Notes: a model not told the origin generated them from the sequence alone. Positions 39,500 to 55,500 are shown, counted from the stretch's first letter. The stretch is 64,000 bases of DNA from Microplitis mediator (GCF_029852145.1 NC_079978.1:124001-188000), one strand, 5' to 3'. Translations and numbers: made by a program.

Positions 39500-39513
39500 T
39501 ATTATTAATATTA
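39455..39513. repeat. ATT trinucleotide microsatellite
   Basis: About 18 ATT units with one ATT to ACT change. It lies just downstream of the lb coding end on the minus strand, possibly within or just beyond the 3' UTR. Confidence 0.88.
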
Positions 39514-39514
39514 T

Positions 39515-39520
39515 TTTATT
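39515..39520 (-). terminator. Candidate poly(A) signal of ladybird
   Basis: TTTATT on the plus strand reads AATAAA on the minus strand, 327 bases after the lb stop codon. The ATT microsatellite follows directly in the minus-strand direction, so the usual GT-rich element is not evident. Other AT-rich variants nearby could serve instead. Confidence 0.3.
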
Positions 39521-39846
39521 TAAGTATTATGAACTTTCTTAAATTTCTGCAATAAATACAATATGATACAGTTGATTAAAAAAAAAAAAAAAAAGAGAGT
39601 CACATGTTGAGAAAAAAAAGAGAGAGAAAGAGTTAACGTGACTATTTTAAATATACATAATAAAATTATTATAGACTTTGTTCTCGTTAAAGGGAATATG
39701 ATTATTTTGTTCGTTATCAACGCGCGCAATTGAATATACAACGATAATATGATTTATCGGAAAGAAGGAAAAAAAAAAAATCACCGTGTCTGTCATACAC
39801 AATAGTAAGATTAAGTATCTCATTGGAAATATATATATATATATTT

Positions 39847-40211
39847 CTATGACTTATCGTCCATGGAACTAGGTAATGGTCTCTTCTTTAAAATTCCAAG
39901 GTCTTGTGCATTCTCGAGAAAAGTTTTATGTTGAGCCACAAGAAGAGGATTAACCGTTTGTACATCTTTTTTTAATTCTTCTAAATCTCTTTTGAGCTTT
40001 GCTCTTCTGTTTTGGAACCACGTTATCACCTGTGCGTTGCTTAAACCCAATTGAGCTGCAATCTCATCTCGATCCGCCGGACTCAAGTACTTTTGATAGA
40101 GAAAACGTTTTTCCAGTTCAAATATCTGTTGATTTGTAAAGGCAGTCCGACTTTTACGTTTCTTTTTCGGCTGCTGACGATTATTGAACAGATTCAAATG
40201 ATTTGCTTGCT
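39847..40211 (-). CDS. lb: ladybird coding exon 2 (homeodomain and C-terminus)
   Basis: Encodes the last part of codon 409 to the TAG stop at 39849-39847. The acceptor reads TATAATTTCAG|AG on the minus strand. The exon starts with EQANHLNLFNNRQQPKKKRK, which leads into the homeodomain as in other ladybird proteins. All three homeodomain helices lie in this single exon, unlike tin and bap, whose homeodomains are each cut by an intron. Confidence 0.93.
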
Positions 40212-43200
40212 CTGAAATTATACAAACGAAATAAATAAATCAAATGGATATATTGTTAAGTGATCAGTTTTACTATTATAAATATATAATAAATTATGTA
40301 ATATTATTAGAATTTCTGACGGTTTTTTTTTATTCGCAGTAAAAATCATCTTAACGTTTTTATTCCATCACAGACAACATGAAAATTAAGATATGGATAT
40401 TATTGTTCTGTCAGTTTGTTAAAATATTCGCAAAACGATTGTTACAAATAGATGAATAAAAAAAAAAAATTATGGGTGTTTATGGTACGTTTATACATTA
40501 TTGCAACAGTGATGATGATGATGATCGGTATGCAACAACTCTTGATGGAGTTGAGAATACGGAAGGTCAGAGCCGCGAGAAAGAGTGTAGAAAACGTACG
40601 ATCGCGGAGTTAGGCAAAGAGTATTCTCTGGACAAAGTATAAAGCCGCGTCGTTGGTGCTGGTGGATCAAAGGCCACCGCCATCGGTCACACCTGCGCAA
40701 CTCGCGTACAATCCTCTCCAAAAATTCAATCTAACATTAAGCTAATGTCCCACAAAAACAACCTTTCTCTTTCTCTCTCTCTCTCTCATCATCATCATCA
40801 TCATCATCGTCATCATCATCATAATGATAATAAATACAAATCCCAATGATGACGCAGCCTCGTCTTAAACTAGTTTATTCCTTGTTTTTTTAAAATTTCT
40901 TTTATACATTTTTAAAACATGATTTAATTCGATGTAGAGCGGTAGTCCTGGGAATTTTATTTTCTCCCCTTTTTTTTTATAAAAAGCACATTTTTTGTAT
41001 AGTATACATCAAACAATTAATAAAAGACAACTATCAAGGGATATTTTAAAAAATAAAAAATGAAAGGTTTACTGATGAGCAGATTTTAGTAGTTTTTTAT
41101 GCATACTTTCGCCGGATCTGCATGGTAGTGTATCATCATCACTACATAGTGATATGATGACCAGATAATGAGGTTATAATGAGTAAGCAGAAAAATGTCA
41201 CCACCAACGTGTACCACCCTACTAAAATTCGTATTGGATATAAACTATTAGCAGGTATATATAAAAATGAGCAAAGAGAAGGAGTAGCTGAAAACATTAA
41301 GAGTCGAACGAACTCTTTTTTTTTTTCTTTCTTCTTCTAACTTTGATGGTGTTATTTTATATAATACAACTAGGGGATTTAACTACGCGACTTATTAGCT
41401 ACTATGACGTTGATTATAAGAAATACAGAATAGAGCAATGCCCATCAGTATACAGAATACAGCAGGACACCAGACTGTATTAAGAGTTTCCTCTTAATAT
41501 AAAGTAAGAATGAGGAGGTGAGATGAGACAGAGAGCCGCTGAGATATTAGTTTCTGCGGTCGACTCTCTGTCGAGATTTAATTCGTTTGATGTTCACAAA
41601 TTTACCGCTCTCTGCGCATCACTATACTCTTTTCTTTTCTCTTATATTTCAGCCACACTTGTTAATCTTCTGTTCATCACATTAATACTCATCATTCCAT
41701 AAAATATTGATTTTTTTTAATATTACTGTACACCGTAATATTAAAAAAAAAAATTTATCATATTTCGAATAAAAATTTTGTCTTATTTTGTTAAAATATA
41801 TAAATATACGGGACGATGCATATTTTTATTCCAATATGCCCATTTATACTATCACTCATTTTTTTTTTTTATTATCAATCAGCTTGTTATATCATTATTA
41901 CAAATGCATAATATAAAAACATAATAACGGGTATGAGAAACAATAGCAGAATATATATAATATCTATTGAAAAAAAAAATATATACTAATTTACTAACGG
42001 ATTTCTCGTTAGTTTTCTTCGGTCTTTTGAACTCTTGTAATCGCTCAATAGCGCGCGACCACAAGAAAAAATATAATCGCCCATAACTTTTATATATATA
42101 TATATACATATATTAAAAGTAACGGACTGATATTAAAGACTAGCTCTCATCGCTGATGCATATCTTGAACAGTAACTAAACTACGTTTTTCGTATTCATA
42201 TTATCTATATATATAATATTAATAGGTGGCTTTAAACAATATAGTGACAACTGTAAAAATAATTAAATGTATATTATTATTATAGTCATATCTACATTAT
42301 ATTATTCAGGTAGGGATGTTATTGGTAATATGAAGATAAAAAGAGCTACACACTCTAACAGCTTTAAATTAAACATCATCATTATCATCAGAGAAGATAT
42401 GTATCTATGTGTATGAAAAAAAAATATATCCGTCAGTAAAGTTCTTCCTGTAGTGTCACTTAAAAGAAACCAAGACATCCATTTGTCTCGTCGACTCTGG
42501 TGATGTTTGATATGATATATATATATATATATATATATATACCCCGGTGCATGGTTGATGCTGGTGTGATGTTATGGTGTGTGCTATATAGCTATATAGC
42601 TAGCAGCTTCATATAATATACCAATCCCGAGAGACAAGAGACATGTCCCCTACTTATTTAAACTTATTTAAACTGCGGAATCAACAAACGGGATTGCCCA
42701 CATGTCAACGATATATTTTCTGCCGGGCCACAAATCGTTTAGCGGGTAATTTTGAAATTGGAACACTTATTTAGTCGTTTAGCCTTGCGGGCATACCACG
42801 GCAGAGATTTATCGTCATGATTTGCGCCAGACGACGATTGTACTTCTTTATGCGTATTATTCTATTATATATACTATAATATTATTTTCACAACTTTTAA
42901 TCAAATACATTGTCTGCCTAATTTACTTATAAAAAATTATATATAAGTATTTTAATATTATTTTGGATTACAATTACTCGTGTGTTTACTGTTACTATTA
43001 CAATATGGAATTCATCTACCCCGTTCATTTTTTACCTTGTTAAATACATAGTAAAGTGTCTAACCCTTGGTCGATATCTTTATTGCAGAGCTTGCATATA
43101 CGTTATATGATGTGTCTTTGATGCATCATACTCATATATATACATAAATAAAATACCAATACTGAATATATGATGTATACAATAGTGTAAATACCTTCAC

Positions 43201-46200
43201 AGTATTATATAGTGTTATAAGTTTAAATTTACATTTTACACTTTACTACAAAAGATTTTAGAAAAAAAAAACAGTCATCATTTGACATATTATGATTTTA
43301 TAAATAAATTATCATATTTGAGCACATAAATATATGAATTTATGTGTATGTGTATATTAATAAAAGTTCAAAGACCACCAGAGTTAAAAAAATAAATAAA
43401 TTGAAATATGTTAATTGTATTAAATCAGTATATATAGTGTGTTGTGAATAAAAAAAAAGTTAACAAAATGTCAGAGATAAATACAAGTTATTCTTATCGG
43501 TACGGTGAATTGAATTAAACTGGGGCGAGAGGCAGGAAGCGGATTTGGCGGCCATTTCGAACAAGATTCGTCTTCATTAAGAGTTGCCGTGACACGCCAG
43601 AAAGAAGTTGGAGTACCACCTGGCTCTTCGTACCAAGTGAGATACCACCATCGTCTTCACATACCCATATATACATATACTCGTACCCGTACCGGCTCAG
43701 CAACCAAAATCAACACATATACGTATGTACACCAACTGGATACAAATATATATTAAAGGTTGATGAAAAATATCAAGACGATTACTACGACCAGGTAACA
43801 CTCAAATGGGTGGTCTTTGACGCTTACTTATAACTTACAGCTCTGTTATGCTCAACATTGTGTGAATACCCACATAATTCAAATGGATTTTCCCAAATAC
43901 CTGGATGCCACCTGACAGAAATATATTCATTCACACTTTAAATTCATTATTTTAATAACCTCACTTTAGTTATAAACATTGAATTTTTACTTTTACTCTA
44001 TAAGTGAATTACGTAAATAAAATACTATCATTAGGTCAGACTGCGGGTTTCATTTCATCAGTGGCTAATGGGATAACCCACGTGCCTGCCGTTTATTTAG
44101 TTTAATTATCAAAATGATAATATAAATGGATTGAAAGCAGAGATAAGACAAAAAGACACATACATATATATATATTGTAATTATTTTTTAGTCATAGTAT
44201 AAAAAAAAATAATTTGGATTTATGTACCCTTTTGTCTTTTTATTTTTTTCAGTTTAAATTTATTAGACACATTTTTCTCACCGCCTCATTCGTTGTATCA
44301 CACGTTCAATAGTATACTCACCAGTTGAGGGTAACTGAGCTGGTTGTCCACAAGTAATGTCAGATATTTATATATATTTATATACCACCCGGAATCACAT
44401 CAGTGTGGTAATTTATTTTTTTAATCTCTTTTCATTTAAAATTCAATTCTACACCACTAATAAATAGACATTATTTGATATCCTAATTTTAAAATTAAAC
44501 TATGTCTTTTGGTGTAAAAAGCTAATATATTTATTAGATTAAGATAAGAGAAAAAAAAAAAAAAAAAAAAAATGAGTGACGTGACTCAACGAAAACTGAA
44601 ACTATACTGGTGAAATATATAGATCAGCGGGAGCTAATGACAAGGCTACTGCTTTAACACCTAGTGACTGGTGTAAAGAAAAAATAAAAGGTGTCATAAG
44701 TATCGATATTGTTGAGGAGATAATAAAAAATTATGGTAAAAATTATATAGACTATTGTAAAACTAGGGGATAAGTTTAAGAATATTGAAAGGTAAAATAA
44801 ATGCACCTGTGTAGCTGCTGCGCCGCCCATCATCATTTCAGACCCTTATTTAACTAAATCTCTAAACAAAAGATTCTCTTGTAAAACCTAATATTTTAAA
44901 ATTAGTGATTAGTATTACGATATAAGATATATACGAATTAACGCAAGCTGTTACTACACATTTTCTTATTTAATTTTTTTTATTTTCTCTCTCTTACTCT
45001 CTCTCTACTTACTGGAAACAGCATAGATAGACTTATTTAAATAGTTACTGACATATGTATGCATATGTGCGTGTACATCAGAGCCGCGCTACATGTGTAC
45101 CAATTTGTGCTTTAAATGAGCGACGTTTTGTACTGCAACTAAGTCTTGTGCTTATTTCCTTTTACTCATTACAGCAGTTACAGCAGTTACAGACGCTCAA
45201 TTGCTCTTTGAGGATCATGTTTTTCAGTTTAAAAAAAAATAAACAATAAAATAAACCCACCAACTCTCTACTCAGATTTTTTATCCCTATAATATATATG
45301 TGTATTCCTCATCACGTACAACACATATATATGTATACATATTTTCTCTCATAACTTTGTCTTTTCCTCATCACCCTTGTTTCTTATTCATGTTTATTAT
45401 TTATGTATATATATATGATATGTTCTCGTTTACAAATCGCGTTGAGTCTCATCATCATCTACTTTTTTTTCTTCCCTTTATTTTTGTCTCTTCTTCGTAC
45501 TCATAATCATCATGACGTGGTTAAATGAGATAAAAAATAACAGTGATGAGACTGCTAGCTAAAGATACACACGATAATAGACTAGTGTGATTAGTATATG
45601 CCAACAAATAACAATCATCACTTAAAACTTTGTCAAATCATATTAAGTATTTAAATGATGATGGAAATTAATTATCAAAATTATAACTTTGATTTATTAA
45701 ATATAATATTAGTTAAAAGTTTAAATATAAATATAGCTGATGCGTGTATTTCTTTAACAGAGTGTATAAAGTTTGGCTATGTACTAACAAAAAACGACAT
45801 AATTTAACGTTTGATTGCGCATCTATATGTATCCTACTATACTATTTTCACACTTATTGTATTTTCTACAGGTATTTGTGAGAGAATTTAACTTTGATGT
45901 GTATATATGGATGTATAAAAGTGGATGGGATATAGATTTAATGCCAACAGTTAGTTTGTTCGTCTGTTAGTCTATTTTACAAAGTGCATTAAGTACGATA
46001 TAAAAGCTGTGGATTATTATTGTATATCTAGAGCCATACTATATACAATAATATGCATCACTGAAAAGTAATAGAAAATTTAAAACTATGATAACACCTG
46101 GCATTGTTCATTTTATATGTCTACGTTATTTCTAAGGCTCTATTAACGTATAATAGTAACCAACCAATTGGCTAAGCCCTGCTGCCAGTGCTGCTATCCA

Positions 46201-46522
46201 ATAACTTGACACTAATAATTTTTCAGTATTTATAGATATTATATATATGTATATAAATTTTAGTTTTTACCCAAGGAAAACTTAATGGCCATGAGAGATA
46301 ATTAACAGTGAATTACTTTCGCCTTATGTGTTATAGACACAATATTCTAGCACTTCTATATATCTTATACAATATATATACCAAATGTGTGATGGACTAT
46401 TCGGTGTCACTTGGTCGATGGTAGCTTCTATTTTATATCATTTTTTTTCTGTATTTTATTGTCTGTACATTTAAAATACTACTGAGTGTAAAGTAGGTAA
46501 AGTGTAAGTGTAAAGAGAATTA

Positions 46523-46559
<37 letters not shown>

Positions 46560-49500
46560 ATAATAGTATAACAAATGATTGAGCTGCTAATACGTATTGT
46601 TGCCACCTGTGATTCAAGCATGACGAAATAATTCCCGGTCTTCCGCAAGATTAATCTGTAGTCGCGCATATAATTGAAATTAGTATAGTTGTAATATAGT
46701 TGGTATAGCGCAGATGTAGAGGATGAGAGAAAATCCATGACAAATAGAAAAATAAGGGAACTATAAACGCGGCTGAAACAACTTATCACATGATTGAGCA
46801 TTCAAAAAACTCATTTTGTTATATAATTAATTCGTGTACACCAGTTAATTAGATGCTGAGCTTTATAGTTTTAAAAACGTGAAATAAATATCATATGATA
46901 AAATAAAAAGTGCATGCAGATATCTTAAGTTGTCGATATTAACTGTATGTTATTATAAAAATAAAAATTTTTTTTTTTTACGTAGGGTGACTTTTAAATG
47001 TGTGTGTGTTTATAACTTTCTCTGAAACGAATTGAATAATCTTCCGAGGGAGATGCGCTCATCATCGATTAAGAAACAATATCAGGTGTCAATTTCCAAA
47101 TGACTGAACACCCTATATATACTCATCACACCCGCGTCTAATTTTATTTTATTTTTTTATTTTTTTCATGATAATGATGAATTAGTAAATTTAGTAGTAT
47201 AAAATTTTTTTGTTTGTTACATTGTTTATATTTGATGAAAGAATAATATTCATTGCATGTTTTTATTTATATGATGATTAATTTTTGTGTATTTAATTTA
47301 TTTATTTTTTGTATTATTCGCGGCAACATATTTTTATTTAAGTTTGTAAGGGAGCGACAGAATTTCAGATTACAAATCTCTCGTCAGGTTAGAGAATGTG
47401 GCGAACAGTTTAATTCCAGCGGGCTTGCAAGGAATGTTAGTTGGAATAGTCGCGAAACGTCGTACGCATATCACGCGTGTATTTACGCGTGCTCCTGGTT
47501 ATTTGTCTGCTACAGGAGTATATTATAATATATTACAAGCTGCATCTACCTTGCTTTCTCTATTATTTTTCCTTTTAATAAAACTATAATAATTGCTGTT
47601 GATTCTGTCAAACTTGACGTTCAATTTATGTTGTAGTCTCGAGCCTCATTATGTTAAAATATTTATTATACACAGAAAAAACAGATATCTTGAGTCAAGA
47701 AAATATTTTTGAAGACAAACGTTTTCGGGAACCAAGTCAAGATTTTCTTGAGCCAAGAGAATTCGTCTTGGTTGGAGAAGATTTATACTTTATCTGAGAA
47801 AATTTAGGTCTCCAAAAAAATTTTCTTGAATTAAGAATATTTACCTTCAGTCGAGAATTTTTTTTTTGTGTGTATATATGTATATATAATACTGAATTGT
47901 AAAATTATGAATAACAATAGATAAATAAAATAATAACAATAAGCCGATACGTATTATTTGGACGGGATGATATACTAATATGTCATGCGGTATTTATATC
48001 TCTTTACACAGTTGAACAAAAAATAGTTAATTATAATTATAGTACTTGAAAATACTAACCAGATGGCATACAAAAGATAAGTATAGTTCAAAAGTACCGC
48101 TCCGAGGACTGTCGCTTATGATTCAATGCAGAACACTTTCTTATTTACTTTTATTTTATATACAATATATATTATAATAGGATATATCGTGTACAGTAGG
48201 TACTTATTTATCACGTATGTTGAAAATGTATTTATCTTAATGACAGAAAAATGACCCATCATGTATATTTAACAATAATTTCAAACAGTAATTATATTAT
48301 ATATAAAAATAACAATAATAAGACTATGAATGTTAATTTGTTTAAGGCTGCAGGTGTTTATTGAAAACATAACCCGACATGATTTTAGCGGAAGAGATGT
48401 AGGGAATACCAAGTAGCAGATTGAAAAGTAAATCGATTGTAAAGCAAGAGAGCCAACGAATCATTTCAGATGATGATAATAGATCCTAAAACCTATGTTC
48501 CTTGCTTGGTACTTTACACCCTTGGATAATATCTATTATCCCCTACTGGGTGATCATACAATATATAATATAATAGTGTATATGTGTGACTCTTGACAAT
48601 GGGGCGTGATTTTAGGGTGACAAAAACAATTTGTACACTTTTGTATACTGGCATATCAATCTTTGGCTAAAAGTACAATTCATAGTGCGATAGGTCCTAA
48701 GATTATGTAGAGGGGAAAGAAAAAAATAATATTATTAATAGTAATAGAGTAAAAAATAAAGATATTATAAATGAATAAATATAATAATGGGTCTTTAAAG
48801 CTTTAAAAAACTCAATAAAAATAATAATAGAGATGATGTTGTGTTTAATTATTTCTTGAGAATTTAGCAATTTTCCGTTTTATTGCGTTTATATAGTCAA
48901 CATATAGATGCACAAGTTATAGCAGTAGTTTCGCGGTCGATAAACGAGTAGTCTCAACTCAGTAACACGCAAGAAAAATAGATAGCAAAATGCTGCTGAA
49001 AAGGTGGATGGTATATGTACGTATGAGCGCGGGATTTTACAATAAATTCGTATTTTTTGTTGTTGTTGTCTCTCTCACCTATACGTCTTTAACTTTATAT
49101 ATAAATATATATCTGCTACCCTCGCGACCCTCTATTAGTCTTTCGTAGAATGATAAACTGAGAAAATACAAACAGGAGGACAACAATGTCGTGCATGGAC
49201 GCGGGAAAGTCCATAAAATAAATGGACCAATTTATGAAGACCTTGACGTGTGTTGGAGTAGTTGGCTTCCGCATATTCCATTTCTCCCTTCACCGCTATT
49301 ACCACCACCTTTAATTTTATATATCATGATTTTCTATTCGCGCAAAGTAAATAAAATTCTAGCTATGTCGATATATTTACAGCTCTTTCTTATGCTCATT
49401 TATACATATATATATCCACGACAATGTTTAGGGTGAGTGTATGCATAACACATATAATCGAAAAGAAGGGTGGTAAACGGAATAAGAATTTTTTATTTAA

Positions 49501-52500
49501 CGGATATAATGCTCGATTAAATGATGCGATTAAATCAATTGATGTGGAAAAATAATTATCATAGTCGTAGCGTGAAAAATTAAAAAAATCCCGTAATGGT
49601 AACCGAAAAAAAAATGTATATATTAAATGTTATCTATTGTCACTTGAAAAAGGATTGACAGTGATGATAATGATGGGAAGGAAAATAAAAAATAAAATGA
49701 TATATGTCATGATGATGGTTATTGGGACAAATTGAGTGGATTTTAGATAAAAAGGATAAAAAGTAGTGAAAATTTCAATTCTCTGTCTCATCTATCCAAT
49801 TTAAAGTTTGGCTGTTTAAAAGTTATTCTTCGTGCTTTTGGTATTAGCGGGTATGTATGTATAGATATATATACCACGTTCTTACTCCCCCATATACTGA
49901 TGGTTGAGCAGCTCACTCCTATCTCTGGTCGTTCTCGTCGTTTTCATCGTCGAGCATCAGTAAATCAGCTTGTGTATATACACATTTTATACTACTACCA
50001 CTACAAAGGCAGCTCATCGTCGACGTCGTAAAGTCTTGCTGGGTGTTCTGGCGTTTATCATTTGTCACCGACTCGCTCACCGCGTTTTCCCATTTTCCGA
50101 CCGATTTGCCCTGGCATTCCTGGCTTTACGTTAGAGTAGAGTATATAGTGTATAGTGAGCAAGAGACCTTGATAATATGTCGTGTATCAACTGCTCAGAG
50201 CTATGGGGTAGTGATACTCATTTTACACGCGCAGGTCTTTTACCCACGAACTAGCTATACGATTAAAAACACCACAAGTTGTTCCTGTCTTATGTATGAA
50301 TATAAATAAAATAACACACCATCTAAGTTAAGCTAATACTTGCCGTTGTGTGTATACTACTGGTTATTGTGTATAATGAAATATATATACATGTATATAT
50401 TAAAGTGTTCGGTGCAACAGTAGCAGCAGCAACAGCTTAGTATAGAGAGTCAAACTGGATCGATATTCATATATATTATATATAGTAGTGATAGGTTGTC
50501 AAGTTAGTAACAGAGTATATGACCCGTTCCGTGTTACTCAAGTAGTTGGCTTGCGTTGTCACGTTAACGAATAAGCCGGAAGTCTTTGGTTGATTTCGAC
50601 ACCAGGATTAATGGCGTTAGACACCATAACCATTTGAGAAACGTAAATCTTTTAAGTACGACCAGAGTGTCGTGTCATATACCTACTTCTTTGGAGAGAG
50701 CCTTCTATTTATTAACTATTTTATGCTGCTGCTGCTGCTGCTGGTGGTCATTGAAGATCAAGAATCTATATCGTATTAACAGCTGCATTGATAATATTCA
50801 AACTTATATACATCATCTAATATAATATCGTATGTATTTAATAAAAAAAAAAAATGTCTATGTATAATAGTTATACAGCAGCCAAGAGTTTATGTATACC
50901 TATATAATTTGAAAATGAATATCGAAAGAACACGCCAAGGGTAACTAACGATCGGATTTATAGATGCGGCACATAATATAGTATATATATATAGATGTAT
51001 ACTTTCTGGTTGGTTACTTAAGTATATACGAATATATATATATATAACTATATGCATATACTGCACGGTGGTTTTGTTATAATGAGTATCGTGTATGCAC
51101 TGTATATAGTTGTATACCGAATTGAGCTTTACTACAAACTACCCTTCCGTCTTTCTCTTACATTTTAAGTTAAAGCGGCGGCTTTTCGATATTACTGATA
51201 CTGCTATATATATCTACATAACCTATTTGCATCAGCATCCTATTATCGGCAAGGTACTCTACACCCTACACCACGAGTCTATACAGCGTGTGTTGTTTGG
51301 TCTTATTGGAGATAGGGTGAAATCTGATCTGCACATACCCCTTACTACTGATGGCTTTATATCTCTCGTTACATAAATTTAATACAACAATATTTATATA
51401 CATATATGTATATATGTGTATAGAACTAAATTATGGTGAGCAAAGCTCGTTAACCCTGTGGCTTAAACTCTGATTTTCTCATTAGTAAAATTATTATCAT
51501 TATTTATTTCTCTATACGTCTATATATTACTGAATTATTGAAAATATCTATAGTTGATAATGGTTATAAAGAAAGAAAGAAAGAAATATTAGAGAATAAC
51601 TGGTCGTTTACCGCGAGAATTATTTTGAAATTATATTACAGATAAACTAAAGAGAAGGGAAACTTGAGAGGTTGAGTTAACGACGCGGGTTAACCAGCCT
51701 GCTCTCATCTGCTCCACTGTGTTCAACACAACATGATGATGCAGCAGCCATCAGAGCCATCAGAGCCATCAAGCCATCAGCCAAGCCGCCCAAGCCGGAC
51801 TTGGCACGGGCCTCTTTCACTCACAATCAGTCGCGTCCGCCGCTCGTTCTACTCTCACTCTAGTTATTTTTTTTCTTTATTTCATTGTCATGTTGTCTCT
51901 TTACTGGGATATTTATCATTTTTTATTTGTCACGTTTCTTATTCATCGGTAATTTTCAGAGTCTTTATATAACATCTTGGACAATGAAAAAGCTACTTCC
52001 CTCAATTCATTCCAATTATGAGTCCCGAGTCCCGAGAGCCCGGTCGCAATTAGTCTTATATTAACAAAATCAAATACTCCTCTTATAGCTTCGTCGAACA
52101 GGTTAATTGACTAATTATGCTCGCGAATTTATCATAAATTATATTAATGCTATTGGCGAATAATCATGACGTATAGACAAACGATAAATTTGTGTACATA
52201 TATTCCGTTTAATTAAAATCATCAAGATAAAAAAAATAAAACTACAGTTAGGATATTGTATCATTATTGAAGATAAAATTTATTTGAATAAAAATAAAAA
52301 AAAAATGTTTGTTCAATGAAGATAATATAATAATGTTGTTTTATGGTGCTTTTAAATAAAATTATATGGATTTAAATATTCTAATAAATATTATTAGCAT
52401 ATTTTTATTATAATGATGATTAAAATTTCAGTGTTGATGATCGCGGCAAAGCGCTTGCTTGTAGACCGTCAAACCTCCAACATGAGAAATTCACCTGTTT

Positions 52501-55500
52501 CTTTACAGTAATATATACACATACTAATGTAATATATACAGCAGGTATATAGAAAATATACAAATGTGTGAATATGCTGGTGGTAAACAAAAAAAGTATT
52601 ACAAGTGTCTTCATTTTTGTTAACACGCACACGTTGTGACGTTACTCACTAACCAACCCAACACACTTGCACACATATTGTACACATATTATATTTATAT
52701 GCTTTAAGAGTTTTTCTTTTACTGTCAGCAATTAGCACCATCATAAAGCTCAGCCAGTACAAGTATATATATATTTATATAAGCGCTCATAGTGTGGTCT
52801 ATACTACTTAATATACATATATATTATTGTTGATTTCCATATAACAAAGGAGTAGTAGAATCGTTCTTCTTTGACTACAACCGACTTATTGAAATTTATG
52901 TTTAATCGTATTGTCATTACTTAGTCAATATTCAAGAAATTGTTTTATTTATTAGTAATTTTTAATAAATTATATCAATTATAATTGTACTGGATGAAAA
53001 AAAAATAATAAAATTTAGATAAATAAAAATAAAGTAGGTGATTAGATTATTTAACATTTGTAGCAATAAATAAGGACGAGGAGATTGACGACGACCGCCA
53101 AGAGAGCTATTTCTAAATAATCCGCATCAAATTTATTTCTATTTGTCTTGGAGGGTGGCCCTTAATGATTGGTCTTGATTACTTATTGGCATCGAATAAA
53201 AGAATAAAATAAAATATTGTCATTCTCTTTTCGTTATGCACTACACGGGAGTTATTTGAAACTGCCTGTGGTCGTTGGTTGTCTCTGTTGCTGCCACCGC
53301 CAATGATGATACTCCTCATCGTATCGTATCGTATCGTCATTGAGAGAGGTATTAATGCCAAGTTACACGTAAGAAAGAGTGAAAAAGAACAACACACATA
53401 CATTTATACAGGCACAGTAGAGCGATCGTGGACAAAGTGAGACCGATTGCTCCTATAAATCTTCTTTCACTATCCAATATAAATCCGACGATCCGTGTTA
53501 CCCGACATAAATACGACTTAGTGAGCTCTGCTGCGATTTACAACTAATTGAGAATTATTTCCCACAATAGATATATACCACTACCACCTCGAAATGTACT
53601 TATATAGTCAATGCATTTCCTCTTTTATATGTATTGTTTTTTTTTTAACCATTATCATTATTATTATTATTACTATCACCCGCAAAACTTATGCAATGAT
53701 TACAAAAAGTTTACGTTTCTTTTTTAAATTTTTATTAATGGGTTTTGTTATTAGCAGTTGACGCAGCAATTATTGTTTTTACTTTTAAGTATATTAGGGA
53801 CACTTTTCAGTGAAACTATATATAAATATAACAAGGGTCTTATTGGCATGTGTCTGTGTGTTTGTGTTGAATGGTACTATACGAATAAAAGTTTGAGACG
53901 GGTCACTTGAAAACAGCAGGAGTTCGTCGTCTCTACATCACTAAACCCTAGTAGTATCATGTAAAAACGTTTTTTTTTCTTTATTTTTTTTTTTTCGATT
54001 TTTTTCAGGCCACTAGTACGTTAAGTTTACGAGTGGTGTTTTGTTTAGACGGTAGAATGTCACAACATCTCGACCGAAGTGTGCCCAAGTAGACCCGCCT
54101 TATTTTCTATCTCAATTTTGTTAAGTTTCTTTCTGTCTTATTTCATTTAGTGTTTTTCAGATAAATACCGAGTAGTCTTGTAATATCTAATATATTAAAT
54201 ATACGAACCCGGAAAATAAACTCAAGTGGTTAGTTTTTGTTGCATGCCAAGCGAAACGTGTGTCTGCTTTCATAAATTCCATCAGCAATTAGTTTTTCAA
54301 ATTTTTTTTTTTGTTTTTCGTTTCGACCGAAAATTTAAATTAATTAAAAATAGTAAGTAATGGCGATAAAATGAATAATGAATAAATATGTTTAATTATA
54401 CACGGAAAAAAAATTCGACGAAAAATTCCAATATTACTATCGTAATCCTGGACTATACTTTTATTATCTGTAACATTCAAATATATGATACGAAAATTTA
54501 CAGTTTTTAAAAGATTTTTTACTATTCACTATCGTAATTTCATTAAGAGTTTATTGTAATCAATTCAATAAGAAATATTACAATGTTACTATCGTAAATA
54601 GTAAAAGAATAAAAAATAAGATTTAATTATACTATTTATTCTTTTATTCTTCCTTTTAATTTACAGTGCTGCCTCTATGTTTTTACAATACAAGCTACAA
54701 AAATTACGATAGTTGGATTGTAAATTTTCTGAAATGGTATAGTATATGCCATCTGAAGCGTTTACGTATGAAAGACAAGTGTTGTCACAAACCATGATGT
54801 GATGCTTGTATGAGTGTATATATATATATATAAATACAAATGATGACATCTACTTTGTCTGTATTATTTGTGGTTCAACTATATATATTTATAAATCAGT
54901 TCATCTTTATCCACAGTGTAGTGCAGAAATAGAGGTTATTATTCATGACGTTTTTCGGACAATTGTAAATAAGAAATTTAAAATAAAAACTGTACTTTCG
55001 TCATTACAAACCTACATAGATTGTGGAATATAATAATTTGGTGGTGTAAGTATAATTATTATTATTCAATTTTTATTAAACTTAATATTCTGTGGGTATA
55101 TCGTATGATCCTGAAGTTGGCAGATAATTAGTAATTTTCGGATTTTTTTTTTCACCAAAGAAATTACAAAAAAAAAAAAACTAAAAAAATACACATGTAG
55201 AAAATTTAAAAAACTATGGGTGCAATTTTTTTAAATATTTTTTTTTTAATTATTTATCGTCTAAAAAAAAATCCAAAAATTATTAGATATCTGCTAACTT
55301 CAGTATCATGTATATCGTTCGTTTTAAAATCATTTATCTGGACAAGAAGTTTATTTTTATAAACAATTTAGTAGTATTTTGTGGTCATAGGATAAATGAT
55401 TCTAAATGAATGAAAATTTATTTTTTCTAATAAATTCAATTCTCCTAATTTTGTTACAGGATAATCTTCATTTGTCGACAATGAATAATTTTACCCGGCT

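Larger units (their letters stand above)
22867..39846. other. 17 kb spacer between bagpipe and the ladybird 3' end
   Basis: No conserved coding sequence is recognised on either strand. Contents: 3' UTR of bap, an 8-bp tandem repeat (24473-24512), a MITE-like element (29685-29907), TA tracts (35000-35027, 36165-36189), a second 8-bp tandem repeat (36897-36943), and an ATT microsatellite next to the lb end (39455-39513). GC-richer islands at about 28110-28320, 31440-31610, 33120-33250, 33846-33975, 34550-34720, 35930-36050 and 36720-36990 contrast with the AT-rich background. bap and lb converge on this spacer, so it holds no promoter for either gene at its edges; enhancers are plausible. Confidence 0.65.

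Noticed and set aside
53300..53340. CGTATCGTATCGTATCGT run as a possible regulatory array
   Set aside because: It is a short 6-bp tandem repeat of three to four units; similar short arrays are common here and it has no further support.
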